From positions 123,785 through 187,784 of the forward strand of contig NZ_JBKBEX010000006.1 of NCBI RefSeq assembly GCF_047303325.1: a stretch of DNA of 64,000 bases, given 5' to 3'. This DNA comes from Polaromonas sp047303325. GTDB taxonomy: Bacteria; Pseudomonadota; Gammaproteobacteria; Burkholderiales; Burkholderiaceae_C. The notes below the pieces were generated by a model, which saw only the letters and a list, made by a program, of their open reading frames with translations, was not told where the DNA came from and did not search any database. The first letter of the stretch is position 1; every line of letters begins with the position of its first letter. Of this stretch, positions 26,077 to 34,606 are shown one piece after another. Made by a program: the position numbers and the translations under genes.

Positions 26077-27009
26077 TTACAGCGCCGCAACCAGCTCAGG
26101 CACGGCCGTGAACAGGTCCGCTTCCAGGCCGTAGTCGGCCACGCTGAAGATCGGCGCTTCGGGGTCCTTGTTGATCGCCACAATGACCTTGCTGTCCTTC
26201 ATGCCGGCCAGGTGCTGGATCGCGCCGCTGATGCCGGCCGCGATGTACATCTGGGGCGCCACGATCTTGCCGGTCTGGCCCACCTGCCAGTCGTTAGGGG
26301 CGTAGCCCGCATCGACAGCGGCACGGCTCGCACCGAGTGCGGCGCCCAGCTTGTCGGCCAGCGGCGTGAGCACTTCGCTGAACTTCTCGCTGGAGCCCAG
26401 CGCGCGCCCGCCCGAGACAATGATCTTGGCGGCCGTCAGCTCGGGACGGTCGCTCTTGGCGATCTCGGAGCCCAGGAAAGACGACTTGCCGCTGTCGGCC
26501 ACGCCGGCCGGCGTTTCAATCGCGGCCGAGCCACCGGTGGCGGCTGCCGCGTCAAAGCCCGTGGTGCGCACGGTGATGACTTTGGTCGCGTCCAGGCTTT
26601 GCACGATGGCGATCGCGTTGCCGGCGTAAATCGGGCGCTCAAAGGTGTCTGCGGCGTCAACCTTGGTGATGTCGGAGATCTGGCCGACATCCAGCGTCGC
26701 GGCCACGCGCGGGGCGATGTTCTTGCCCGAGGCGGTGGCGGGAAACAGGATGTGCGAATAAGCGGAGGCAATGGCCACCACCTGGGCGGCCATGTTCTCG
26801 GCCAGGCCGTGGGCGAAGTGTTCGCCTTCGACGTGGATGACCTTGGCGACGCCGGCAATCGCGGCGGCGGCCTTGGCGGCGGCTTCGGCGCCAAGGCCGG
26901 CCACCAGCACGTGGACTTCACCACCACACTGGGCGGCGGCCGTCACGGTATTGAGGGTGGCGGGCTTGATGCTGGCGTTGTCGTGTTCAGCAATAACGAG
27001 TGCGGTCAT
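26077..27009 (-). CDS. etfA: Electron transfer flavoprotein alpha subunit
   Basis: The 310-residue ETF alpha subunit binds FAD with the beta subunit and passes electrons from acyl-CoA dehydrogenases to ETF-quinone oxidoreductase. The C-terminal FAD domain shows IIVSGGRALGS, APNDWQVGQTGKIVAPQ and ISGAIQHLAGM. The start ATG 27009 gives the normal length; longer readings are out of the family. It is 11 bp downstream of etfB. Placement in one minus-strand run with enamidase suggests use in the N-heterocycle pathway, for example for a glutaryl-CoA dehydrogenase that is not in the window. Confidence 0.95.
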   Translation of the reverse strand: MTALVIAEHDNASIKPATLNTVTAAAQCGGEVHVLVAGLGAEAAAKAAAAIAGVAKVIHVEGEHFAHGLAENMAAQVVAIASAYSHILFPATASGKNIAPRVAATLDVGQISDITKVDAADTFERPIYAGNAIAIVQSLDATKVITVRTTGFDAAAATGGSAAIETPAGVADSGKSSFLGSEIAKSDRPELTAAKIIVSGGRALGSSEKFSEVLTPLADKLGAALGASRAAVDAGYAPNDWQVGQTGKIVAPQMYIAAGISGAIQHLAGMKDSKVIVAINKDPEAPIFSVADYGLEADLFTAVPELVAAL

Positions 27010-27020
27010 GTCATCGGTCC

Positions 27021-27770
27021 TTAAATTACTTTGGCTTCGTTCTTGAGCTTGTCCACCAGGGCGGCCACGTCGGCCACCTTGACGCCGGCGCTGCGCTTGG
27101 GCGGCTCGCTGACCTTCAGGGTCTTGATGCGCGGCTTGACGTCGACACCCAGGTCTTCGGGCTTGAGGCTGTCGAGCTGCTTTTTCTTGGCCTTCATGAT
27201 GTTGGGCAGCGTGACGTAGCGCGGCTCGTTGAGGCGCAGGTCGGTGGTGATGATGGCGGGCAGCGTGAGCGAGAGGGTTTCCAGGCCGCCGTCGACTTCG
27301 CGCGTGACCTTGGCGGTGCCGCCTTCGACCTCGACCTTGGAGGCAAAAGTGGCCTGGGGCCAGCCCAGCAGCGCGGCCAGCATCTGGCCGGTCTGGTTGC
27401 AGTCGTCGTCGATGGCCTGCTTGCCCAGGATGACGAGCTGGGGTTGTTCTTTCTCGACCAGGGCCTTGAGCAGCTTGGCCACGGCCAGGGGTTGCAGTTC
27501 TTCGGCGGTTTCGACCAGGATGGCGCGGTCTGCGCCTATGGCCATGGCGGTGCGCAGGGTTTCCTGGCATTGGGCGACGCCGCAGCTGACGGCGATGACT
27601 TCGGTGACCATGCCTTTTTCTTTCAGGCGCGTGGCTTCTTCGACGGCGATCTCGTCAAACGGGTTCATGCTCATCTTGACGTTGGCGATGTCGACACCGC
27701 TGCCATCGGATTTGACGCGGACTTTCACGTTGTAGTCGACTACACGTTTGACGGGGACCAAGACCTTCAT
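27021..27770 (-). CDS. etfB: Electron transfer flavoprotein beta subunit
   Basis: The 249-residue ETF beta subunit begins MKVLVPVKRVVDYNVKVRVK and contains NPFDEIAVEEA, the AMP-binding QAIDDDCNQTGQMLAALLGW and RYVTLPNIMKAKKK, all family hallmarks. It is the partner of the adjacent etfA. It lies 74 bp downstream of the enamidase gene on the same strand. Confidence 0.96.
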   Translation of the reverse strand: MKVLVPVKRVVDYNVKVRVKSDGSGVDIANVKMSMNPFDEIAVEEATRLKEKGMVTEVIAVSCGVAQCQETLRTAMAIGADRAILVETAEELQPLAVAKLLKALVEKEQPQLVILGKQAIDDDCNQTGQMLAALLGWPQATFASKVEVEGGTAKVTREVDGGLETLSLTLPAIITTDLRLNEPRYVTLPNIMKAKKKQLDSLKPEDLGVDVKPRIKTLKVSEPPKRSAGVKVADVAALVDKLKNEAKVI

Positions 27771-27844
27771 TGACCAATTCCTTGATGCTTGATGAATAAA
27801 TGGCGCGCAGGGCTAGCCCCGCGCGGAAAAAAATAGAGGCAGCC

Positions 27845-29038
27845 TCAGGCCGCGACGATCTGGGGGATCTGCGTGGCCGGTGGCGTATTGCGGCTGCGGC
27901 CGCAGCGCACCAGGCCGTCAATCATCACCATGCCGACGCCGGGGATGTCGCCGCGCTGGATGCTGTCGAGGATGTCGCGCCCGGCGGAGTGCTGGGCTTT
28001 GTCCATGAAGACAAAGTCGGCATCACGGCCGGCTTCTATCAGGCCGCAGTTGAGTTTGCGGATGCGTGCCGTGTTACCGGTGGCAAAACAGAAGGCCAGC
28101 TCCGGGGGAATGTTGCCCAGGCTGCAGAGCAGGGAGATCAGGCGCAGCATGCCCAGCGGCTGGACGCCCGAGCCGGCGGGGCCGTCGGTGCCCAGGATGA
28201 CGCGGTGCGGGCACTTGAGCTGCAGCGCCGCCTGGGCGGCGGCGATCGCGACCTTCTCGTTGCCGTTGTGGACGATCTCGATCGCACGCGAGGACTTCTC
28301 GCAGAGTTCGCAGACATGCGCCTCCGACAACGCCGTGTGCCCGCCGTTGATGTGGCCTATCACGTCCGCATCGGCCTCCAGCACCACGTCCTTGTCGATC
28401 AGGCCGGAGCCCGGAATCGACGGGCCGCCGGTGTGTATGGTGCTCTGGATGCCGTATTTGCGCGCCCAGCCGACCATCTCCTTGGCCTCGTAGCCCGCCT
28501 TGACGGAGCCCAGGCCCACTTCGCCGAGCAGCGTGACGCCGGCCTCGGCCAGGTCCTTGAAGTCCTGCTCGGTCATGCCTTTTTCGATGATGGGCGCGCC
28601 GGCCAGCACCTTGACGCCGCCCGGGCGGAAGTTGTCGAAGGCGCGCTGTGCGGTGATGGCCAGCGCTTTCAGGCCCACGATGTCCTTGGGCCGCCCCGGC
28701 AGGTGGACCTCGCCGGCCGAGATCATGGTGGTGACGCCGCCGTGCATGGTCGAGTCTATCCAGCCGATCTGGTTCTGGCGCGGCGTCCAGTCGCCGAAGA
28801 CCGGGTGCACGTGGCTGTCGATCAAGCCGGGCGCTACGCAGGTCTGCTGCGCGTCGATCACAGTCTGCGCGTGCGCGATGTCGCAGTCCTTGGCCTTGCC
28901 GACGGCAACGATCAGGCCGTCGTTCACGACGATGGTGTCGGCGTCCAGGATGGGGCGGTCTATGTCGCCGGACAGCAGCAAGCCGATGTTTTTGATGACG
29001 ACTTTTCCAGACTTGCCGGTCGATGCTGCTTCTGCCAT
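27845..29038 (-). CDS. ena: Enamidase-like amidohydrolase (nicotinate pathway)
   Basis: This 397-residue amidohydrolase-superfamily enzyme is close in layout to Eubacterium barkeri enamidase, which hydrolyses 1,4,5,6-tetrahydro-6-oxonicotinate to 2-formylglutarate and ammonia. The beginning (VVIKNIGLLLSGDIDRPIL), the HGGVTTMISAGEVHLPGRPK stretch, GEVGLGSVKAGYEAKEMV and the ending SRNTPPA are characteristic. Metal ligands visible are His76 and His78 (DSHVHP), Glu in GEVGLG, His in IHTGG, His in GHINGG and Asp in LGTDGPAG. It lies 37 bp after a TetR gene and upstream of etfBA. The 6-hydroxynicotinate reductase gene, which makes its substrate, is 2.3 kb away, which supports the call. Confidence 0.88.
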   Translation of the reverse strand: MAEAASTGKSGKVVIKNIGLLLSGDIDRPILDADTIVVNDGLIVAVGKAKDCDIAHAQTVIDAQQTCVAPGLIDSHVHPVFGDWTPRQNQIGWIDSTMHGGVTTMISAGEVHLPGRPKDIVGLKALAITAQRAFDNFRPGGVKVLAGAPIIEKGMTEQDFKDLAEAGVTLLGEVGLGSVKAGYEAKEMVGWARKYGIQSTIHTGGPSIPGSGLIDKDVVLEADADVIGHINGGHTALSEAHVCELCEKSSRAIEIVHNGNEKVAIAAAQAALQLKCPHRVILGTDGPAGSGVQPLGMLRLISLLCSLGNIPPELAFCFATGNTARIRKLNCGLIEAGRDADFVFMDKAQHSAGRDILDSIQRGDIPGVGMVMIDGLVRCGRSRNTPPATQIPQIVAA

Positions 29039-29075
29039 GGATGGCCTCTTTTCAGTGGTGTGTGGAAGGTGGAAA

Positions 29076-29774
29076 TCAGGGGTTCAGCATGACGGTGCGC
29101 AGCACGGTGCTGATGATGAAGGCCTGCCACTGGGCCAGCGCTTCGGGCGACTGCAGGTCTTCGCCCAGGAAGGCCGACAGCGTGTGGCGGTTCGAGATGT
29201 AAAAGTAGCCCGTCGCTGCGATGAGCAGGTAGACGTTGCGGGCGGAGATGTCCGAGCGGAAGATCTTCTTGCGCACGCCGCTTTCCAGCAGCTGCCGGAT
29301 GATGGCGATGGCGGGCGACGAATAATCTCGCGCGCGCTGCGACTTGGCGATGTGCTTGCCGCGGTGCAGGTTCTCGGTGTTGAGCAGGGTGATGAACTCC
29401 GGGTTCTTGCTGTAGTAGGAGACCACGAAGCAGATCACGTCCGTCAGGGACTCGACGGGATGCTCGATGTCCAGCGACAGCTCGAGCTCCGCGTCGTTCA
29501 TGCGGCGGTACATGTCTTCGAGAACTTCGATGAACAAGCCTTCCTTGCTGCCGAAGTAGTAATAAATCATGCGGTCGAAGGACTTGGCCGACTTGGAGAT
29601 TTTCTCCACGCTGCCGCCGTCGTAGCCGTAACGCGCGAAGACTTTGGTCGCCGCGCGCAGTATGTTGTCGCGCGTGGTTTGCGCGGCCTGCTCCCGCACG
29701 CCCGGCCGTTTGGCTGCCGCGCGTTTGGGTGTCGCGGCGCGTGGCGTGGTGGTTCTGGCGGTCTTCACTGTCAT
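29076..29774 (-). CDS. TetR family regulator
   Basis: This 232-residue regulator starts with a basic Thr/Ala/Arg-rich tail (residues 1-25), then the TetR helix-turn-helix: TRDNILRAATKVFARYGYDG and IYYYFGSKEGLFIEVLEDMY. The C-terminal ligand domain has TetR_C-like helices. A longer reading from 29912 overlaps the neighbouring reductase gene and has no good start signal. ATG 29774 removes that overlap. It sits between the ferredoxin reductase and enamidase genes on the same strand, so it is the natural candidate regulator of the divergent promoter region at 31042-31317. Confidence 0.85.
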   Translation of the reverse strand: MTVKTARTTTPRAATPKRAAAKRPGVREQAAQTTRDNILRAATKVFARYGYDGGSVEKISKSAKSFDRMIYYYFGSKEGLFIEVLEDMYRRMNDAELELSLDIEHPVESLTDVICFVVSYYSKNPEFITLLNTENLHRGKHIAKSQRARDYSSPAIAIIRQLLESGVRKKIFRSDISARNVYLLIAATGYFYISNRHTLSAFLGEDLQSPEALAQWQAFIISTVLRTVMLNP

Positions 29775-29880
29775 GGATGGGTGTCCGGTCGCGGTTGGCA
29801 AAGGAGCGGGCCTGAGGCCGCCGGGGGAGAAATTTCCCGGGTAGTGTAGGGCGGAAGCAAGCGCCGGGCCATCTTCTTCC

Positions 29881-30654
29881 TCATTGCTCGGCGAAGGCGC
29901 GTTCAATGACAAAGTCGCCCGGCCTGGAGGTGTTGCCCTCCGTGAAGCCTTTGCCCTCGAGCATGTGTTTGAGGTCCTTGAGCATGCCGGGGCTGCCGCA
30001 GATCATGACCCGGTCGTGCGCCGCGTCCAGCGGCGGCAGGCCCAGGTCCGCCTGCATCTTTCCGGTTTCGATCAGGTCGGTGACGCGCCCCATGTTGCGG
30101 TAGGCCTCCCGCGTGACGGTGGGGTAGTACAGCAACTGTTTGGAGATCAGCTCGCCGAGGAATTCGTGCTGGGGCAGGTGCTCGACGACCAGGTCGTGGT
30201 AGGCCAGTTCGTCGGCCTGGCGCACGCCGTGGACCAGCACGACCTGCTCGAACTGCTCGTAGGTCGCGGGGTCGCGGATGATGCTCATGAAGGGCGCCAG
30301 GCCGGTGCCGGTCGAGAGCAGGTAGAGCCGCTTGCCCGGCAGCAGGTAGTCGATGACCAGCGTGCCGGTGGGCTTGCGCCCGACGATGATCTTGTCGCCG
30401 ACCTGGATGTGCTGCAGGCGCGAGGTCAGCGGGCCGTCTTCCACCTTGATGCTGAGGAACTCCAGGTGCTCTTCATGGTTGGGGCTCACGATGCTGTAGG
30501 CGCGCAGCAGGGGCTTGTCGTTGACCCTCAGGCCGATCATGGTGAAGTGCCCGTTGCTGAAACGCAGCGAGGTATCGCGGGTGGTGGTGAAGGTGAACAG
30601 GCGGTTGGTCCAGTGGTGGACGGACAGGACGGTTTCTTCGTTGAAGGCGCTCAT
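29881..30654 (-). CDS. fpr: Ferredoxin-NADP+ reductase
   Basis: The 257-residue flavoprotein passes electrons between NADPH and ferredoxin. The FAD-binding motif RAYSIVSP (residues ~51-58), the NADP motif STGTGLAPFMSIIRDP and the C-terminal ending VIERAFAEQ are those of bacterial subclass I Fpr. It follows the 7Fe ferredoxin gene by 60 bp on the same strand. Both lie opposite 6-hydroxynicotinate reductase. The set probably delivers NADPH electrons to that ring-reducing enzyme, an inference from context. Confidence 0.93.
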   Translation of the reverse strand: MSAFNEETVLSVHHWTNRLFTFTTTRDTSLRFSNGHFTMIGLRVNDKPLLRAYSIVSPNHEEHLEFLSIKVEDGPLTSRLQHIQVGDKIIVGRKPTGTLVIDYLLPGKRLYLLSTGTGLAPFMSIIRDPATYEQFEQVVLVHGVRQADELAYHDLVVEHLPQHEFLGELISKQLLYYPTVTREAYRNMGRVTDLIETGKMQADLGLPPLDAAHDRVMICGSPGMLKDLKHMLEGKGFTEGNTSRPGDFVIERAFAEQ

Positions 30655-30714
30655 GGTGGTGTGGATGTGGAGAGTCGGTAGGGATATAAAAGGGGCGCGC
30701 TGGCCGGCGTGCTT

Positions 30715-31041
30715 TCAGCCGAGATCCAGGCCCGCCAGCTTGTTGGTCTTGTCCTTCCACAGCTCGGCGTCCGGCAGGGGCGCGATGCGTTTGGAGATGG
30801 TGGGCCACAGCTTGGACAGCCTTGCGTTGATTTCCAGGAAGGGCTCGAACTGCTCGGGCGTGTCCGTGTCCGCGTAAATGGCGTTGACCGGGCATTCCGG
30901 AATGCAGACGGCACAGTCTATGCATTCGTCCGGATCGATGACCAGGAAGTCCGGGCCCTGCTTGAAGCAATCCACCGGGCACACGTCAACACAGTCGGTG
31001 TATTTGCATTTGATGCAGGCATCGGTCACTACGTGCGTCAC
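30715..31041 (-). CDS. fdxA: 7Fe ferredoxin (GTG start)
   Basis: This 108-residue FdxA-type ferredoxin carries one [3Fe-4S] and one [4Fe-4S] cluster. Cys9, Cys17 and Cys50 fit the 3Fe cluster, and Cys21, Cys40, Cys43 and Cys46 the 4Fe cluster. Cys12 and Cys25 are extra cysteines, common in this group. The start is GTG at 31041, giving the canonical T-H-V-V-T-D-A-C beginning. GGAG lies six bases upstream and decides the start, since the longer in-frame reading has no such signal. It is the first leftward gene from the divergent region and is paired with Fpr. Confidence 0.94.
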   Translation of the reverse strand: MTHVVTDACIKCKYTDCVDVCPVDCFKQGPDFLVIDPDECIDCAVCIPECPVNAIYADTDTPEQFEPFLEINARLSKLWPTISKRIAPLPDAELWKDKTNKLAGLDLG

Positions 31042-31097
31042 AAGAACTCCTTTGCGCGGCGGTTCGGGCCGGCTATCGTCGATGCAGGCAATGTGCC

Positions 31098-31258
31098 ACA
31101 TTAATGTAGTGAACGCAACATTTAAGTTAAGTGTCCACAACATTTTTGAAAATAAATTGGAGGCCGCGGTGCAAATCCTATTGCGCGGCAATTCCGTATC
31201 CGCTACATTGAATTTAAATGTAGCAAATGCAACATGTAAATTAAGTGCGCACTACATT
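31098..31258. promoter_or_regulatory. Divergent control region with 42-bp direct repeats
   Basis: Two 42-base direct repeats (31103-31144 and 31217-31258) match at 34 positions and are spaced 114 bp start to start. Each opens with AATGTAG. The second also closes with CTACATT, making a dyad. A separate perfect dyad CTACATT (31203-31209) / AATGTAG (31217-31223) with a 7-base spacer joins the second repeat, and ACATTAATGT (31098-31107) is palindromic. The tract is far more AT-rich than the surrounding genes and lies between the ferredoxin and 6-hydroxynicotinate reductase start codons. It most likely holds both promoters and paired regulator sites, perhaps for the nearby TetR protein. The regulator is inferred. 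Confidence 0.65.
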
Positions 31259-31317
31259 GGGGATTGTGCCCCGGAATGGCGCCCCGGGATGGGGCCGATG
31301 CGAACAAGGCGAACACG

Positions 31318-32961
31318 ATGACCGAACACACAAAAACGGACGGCCTGCCGGGCATGGACGGTCTTCCCCAGGTGCTGGAAAAGGCCAGGCCGCGCAATGA
31401 GCGCATGAACAGCGAGAAGATCGAGTGCAACGCCTGCCCGGTGCTGTGCCAGATTTCCGACGGCCGCAGCGGCGCCTGCGACCGCTATGCCAACCACGGC
31501 GGCACGCTGGTGCGTGTGGATCCCGTGCTGCTGCTGCGCCGCACCCTGTCGGGTTCGGAGCCGCAGCTGGTCTCCTTTGCGGGGCGTGAAGCCGCGGCGC
31601 AACCCGCGCCGCAGGGCGGCGTTGCGGGCGGCCTGCCAGCGGCGGCACCGTCACCGGCACCGGCCTGGAGCGGCGACCTGTTGCTGGCCGACGAGGTGTT
31701 TGTCACCGGCGTCGGTTCGTCAACGACCTACCCGGACTACAAGCCCGCGCCCTTTATCGTGTCGTCGAAGGCGGCCGGCGTCGACATGGTCACGGTGGTC
31801 ACCGAAGGGATCTTCAGCTACTGCAGCCTCAAGGTGAAGATAGACACCGACCGCTTCCTGGGCGCGGAGCAGGCCAATGTGCGCTGCAAGGGTGAAGTGG
31901 TCGGCCATGTGACGACGGCCGAATACGGATCCCAGATGCTGTCGCTGGGCGGCGTGCACCACCTGACCGGCGGCAGCAAGAAGGAGGGCCGCGTGACCGT
32001 CGAGATGATGCAGGCGCTGGGCAACAAGCAGGCCGTGGAGTTCACCATCGACGGCGGCTCGCAAATCCTGATCCAGGCGGGCCGCGCGCCCATCGTGAAC
32101 GGCGTGGAAGAAAAACGCATGCGCGTGGGCTGCGGTTCGGCCACGGTCGGCATCTTTGCCAAGCAGCTGTTCGGCAAGCTCGACGAGGTCGTGGTCGTCG
32201 ACGACCACATCACCGGCGTGCTGACCGAGCACCAGGCCGGCCGCTGCCTGGACATGCCGCCCTCCGGCATCAAGATGCGCGGGCGCAAGTCCACACCGGG
32301 GCGCTATTTCCAGGTCGCCAATCCCGGTGTGGGCTGGGGCGGCACCGACATCGCCGACCCGCTGTCCATCATCGAAACCTGGGATGCCTCCGTGGCCTGG
32401 CCGGGCCTGCGCCTGCTGATGACTTCCACCACCGGGGAGCACGCGAGCTGGTATGTGCTCGACGAAGCGCTCAACCCGGTCGAGCAGGAGATGCCGCCCG
32501 AAGTGCGCCGCATCGTGGAGCGCATCGGCGAGAACTGCGAACCGTCCCTCTCCACCGTGCTTTTCCTCGGCGGGGCCGGCGGCAGCCTGCGCGCCGGCGT
32601 CACCGAAAACCCGGTCTTGCTGACGCGCGCCATCAAGGACGCGCTGGTGAACGTCACCTGCGGCGGCGCGCCGGCCTATATCTGGCCGGGCGGCGGGATC
32701 ACGGTGATGGCCGACGTCATGCGCATGCCGGACAACAGCTTCGGGACCGTGCCCACGCCGGCCATCGTCGCGCCGATTGAATTCAGCATGAAGCTGGACG
32801 ACTACCGCGCGCTGGGCGGCCACATGGACCATGTGCGCACGCTGGAGCAGGCGCTGCACCGCGGCGCCTGGCACAACGAAGGCGCTCCCACGGCCCTGGC
32901 CTGGACCGCGCTGCCGGCCGCCAATCCCTGGCCGCTGGCGCGTCCTCCGCTGCTGGGCTGA
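31318..32961 (+). CDS. hnr: 6-hydroxynicotinate reductase
   Basis: This 547-residue iron-sulfur flavoprotein-type enzyme is of the Eubacterium barkeri 6-hydroxynicotinate reductase family, which reduces the pyridone ring to 1,4,5,6-tetrahydro-6-oxonicotinate with reduced ferredoxin. Near the N-terminus is the cysteine cluster Cys37-x2-Cys40-x3-Cys44-x9-Cys54 (IECNACPVLCQISDG). Conserved stretches such as TGVGSSTTYPDYKPAPF, EYGSQMLSLGGVHHLTGG and NPGVGWGGTDIADPL fill the rest. ATG 31318 is preferred; an upstream TTG reading has no ribosome site. It heads the rightward operon, with ferredoxin and its NADP reductase divergently placed and enamidase close by. Confidence 0.87.
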   Translation: MTEHTKTDGLPGMDGLPQVLEKARPRNERMNSEKIECNACPVLCQISDGRSGACDRYANHGGTLVRVDPVLLLRRTLSGSEPQLVSFAGREAAAQPAPQGGVAGGLPAAAPSPAPAWSGDLLLADEVFVTGVGSSTTYPDYKPAPFIVSSKAAGVDMVTVVTEGIFSYCSLKVKIDTDRFLGAEQANVRCKGEVVGHVTTAEYGSQMLSLGGVHHLTGGSKKEGRVTVEMMQALGNKQAVEFTIDGGSQILIQAGRAPIVNGVEEKRMRVGCGSATVGIFAKQLFGKLDEVVVVDDHITGVLTEHQAGRCLDMPPSGIKMRGRKSTPGRYFQVANPGVGWGGTDIADPLSIIETWDASVAWPGLRLLMTSTTGEHASWYVLDEALNPVEQEMPPEVRRIVERIGENCEPSLSTVLFLGGAGGSLRAGVTENPVLLTRAIKDALVNVTCGGAPAYIWPGGGITVMADVMRMPDNSFGTVPTPAIVAPIEFSMKLDDYRALGGHMDHVRTLEQALHRGAWHNEGAPTALAWTALPAANPWPLARPPLLG

Positions 32962-32973
32962 GGCCTGCTTGCC

Positions 32974-33888
32974 ATGAACGCCCAACGCACGCAACTGCCC
33001 GACGGCCGCTGGCATTTCCAGCATGGGCCCATGGACATCGTCATAGGCGCCAATGGCAGCCAGCCGGCGGTGGAGGCGGCGCATGAGCAGGCCTGGCAGC
33101 GCTTCGGCGGCATTCTCGGCGAGCTGGTGCGCGAGCTGCCTGTGCTGCGGCTGCCTGTGCAAGGGCCGTGTCCGCTGAGCGGCCCGGTCGCGCGGCGCAT
33201 GTGGCATGCCTGCCGGCCCTACCGGAGCGGCTTTATCACCCCCATGGCTGCGGTGGCCGGCGCGGTGGCGCAGGAACTGGTCGCCTGCTACACGGCAAGC
33301 GGCATCACGCGGGCCTGGATCAACAACGGCGGCGACATCGCGCTTCACCTTGCGCCTTCGCAGTCGGTGCGCATAGGCCTGTATGCGGATATCGACCGCC
33401 TGGGCGTCGATGAAATCCTGGACGGCGTGCAGACCGACGGGCAGTTCGAGGTCGACAGCGCCCTGCCTGTGCGCGGCGTGGCCACCAGCGGATGGCGCGG
33501 CCGCAGCTTTTCACTGGGCATCGCCGACAGCGTGACCGTGCTGGCGCGCACCGCCGCCGAAGCCGACGCGGCCGCGACCGTGATCGCCAACGCGGTGGAT
33601 GTCGCCGATGCGCGCATCCTGCGCAGGCCGGCTTGCGAATTGAAAGACGACAGCGACCTCGGCGCCATTCCCGTCACGGTGGAGGTGCCGCCGCTGGAGC
33701 CCGAGCTGGTAAGCCGCGCGCTGCACGCGGGCCTCAGGCGCGCCCAGACCTTGCACGCGGCGGGCCTGATCTGGTCGGCGGTGCTGGTGTGCCAGGGGCA
33801 GTTCATGAGCACCGCCATCGGCGGTGGCTCGGTGCAAAGGCTGGACAAGCCTCGCGGCGAACGGCAAGCTGGTTCGGTATTTGCTTAA
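32974..33888 (+). CDS. UPF0280 family protein (ApbE-like fold)
   Basis: This 304-residue protein is of the UPF0280 family, distantly related to ApbE flavin transferases. Visible pieces are the N-terminal D-G-R-W-H-F-Q-H-G-P-M-D-I-V-I strand, the central AWINNGGDIALHL motif, which looks like the ApbE flavin-binding region, and SGWRGRSFSLGIADSVTVLA. It starts 12 bp after the 6-hydroxynicotinate reductase stop, so it is tightly linked to it. A role in inserting or attaching flavin to the reductase is attractive but unproven. No signal peptide is seen, so it should act in the cytoplasm. Confidence 0.8.
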   Translation: MNAQRTQLPDGRWHFQHGPMDIVIGANGSQPAVEAAHEQAWQRFGGILGELVRELPVLRLPVQGPCPLSGPVARRMWHACRPYRSGFITPMAAVAGAVAQELVACYTASGITRAWINNGGDIALHLAPSQSVRIGLYADIDRLGVDEILDGVQTDGQFEVDSALPVRGVATSGWRGRSFSLGIADSVTVLARTAAEADAAATVIANAVDVADARILRRPACELKDDSDLGAIPVTVEVPPLEPELVSRALHAGLRRAQTLHAAGLIWSAVLVCQGQFMSTAIGGGSVQRLDKPRGERQAGSVFA

Positions 33889-33910
33889 TGAAATGAATGG
33901 ACCTTCAACC

Positions 33911-34552
33911 ATGATCGAAATCAGGCGCATCTTTACGCACGTGGAGCAGATACGGCACGAGTTCGGCCCGCCGCCGGCCACGCCGCTGCTGCGCGGCGCG
34001 ATTGCCGCGGTGCTGGCCAATCCCTTCGCCGGGCGTTACGAGCCCGACATCCTGCCGATGATGGATGCGCTGCAGCCCGTCGGCATTGACATGGCCCAGC
34101 GCCTGCGCGCCGCGATGGATGTCCCGGCGGACCGCATCGAGGGTTATGGCAAGGGCGCCATCGTCGGCGCGGCCGGGGAACTTGAGCACGGTGCGCTCTG
34201 GCATGTGCCGGGCGGCTACGCCATGCGGGAGCTGCTGGGCTGGAAGGGCGACCGCAATGCCTATGCCAAGGGCAAGGCCGAGGAAAAAACCGGCCAGCCC
34301 GGCAACGCGCTGTCCATCGTGCCCTCCACCAAAAAAGTGGGCGGGCCGGGCACCGCGCTCGACGTGCCGATGACGCATGTCAATGCCAGCTATGTGCGCA
34401 GCCACTTCGACGCCATCGAGGTGCGCGTGCCGGGCGCGCCCCTGCCTGACGAAATCGTCTTCATCCTCGCGATGAGCACGGGCCCGCGCATCCACGCGCG
34501 TGTCGGCGGCCTGGCCGCCGGCGCGATCGCCAAATGGGACGGCCTGCGCTGA
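33911..34552 (+). CDS. DUF1185 (amino acid synthesis family) protein, copy 1
   Basis: This 213-residue protein is of Pfam DUF1185, a family with a chorismate-mutase-like fold and no settled reaction. Family features are RRIFTHVEQIRHE at the start, the central GKGAIVGAAGELEHGALWH and the C-terminal VNASYVRSHFDAIEVRVPGAP. ATG 33911 gives the usual start MIEIRRIF; an in-frame ATG at 33893 is possible. It is 22 bp after UPF0280 and shares the family with the next gene, so the two may form a heteromer. Position in the reductase operon suggests work on a ring-reduction or ring-opening intermediate. Confidence 0.8.
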   Translation: MIEIRRIFTHVEQIRHEFGPPPATPLLRGAIAAVLANPFAGRYEPDILPMMDALQPVGIDMAQRLRAAMDVPADRIEGYGKGAIVGAAGELEHGALWHVPGGYAMRELLGWKGDRNAYAKGKAEEKTGQPGNALSIVPSTKKVGGPGTALDVPMTHVNASYVRSHFDAIEVRVPGAPLPDEIVFILAMSTGPRIHARVGGLAAGAIAKWDGLR

Positions 34553-34606
34553 GGCGGGCATGAGCCCTACCCACGCATACCCCACACATTGAGACAAGGA
34601 AACACC

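Noticed and set aside
26077..27570. 497-codon extended reading of etfA
   Set aside because: The upstream extension is out of frame with and overlaps etfB. Conserved ETF alpha sequence begins at the ATG 27009.
30715..31191. Longer ferredoxin with a 50-residue N-terminal extension
   Set aside because: Ferredoxins of this type start T-H-V-V-T-D. GGAG precedes the GTG at 31041, and the upstream part lies in the AT-rich repeat region.
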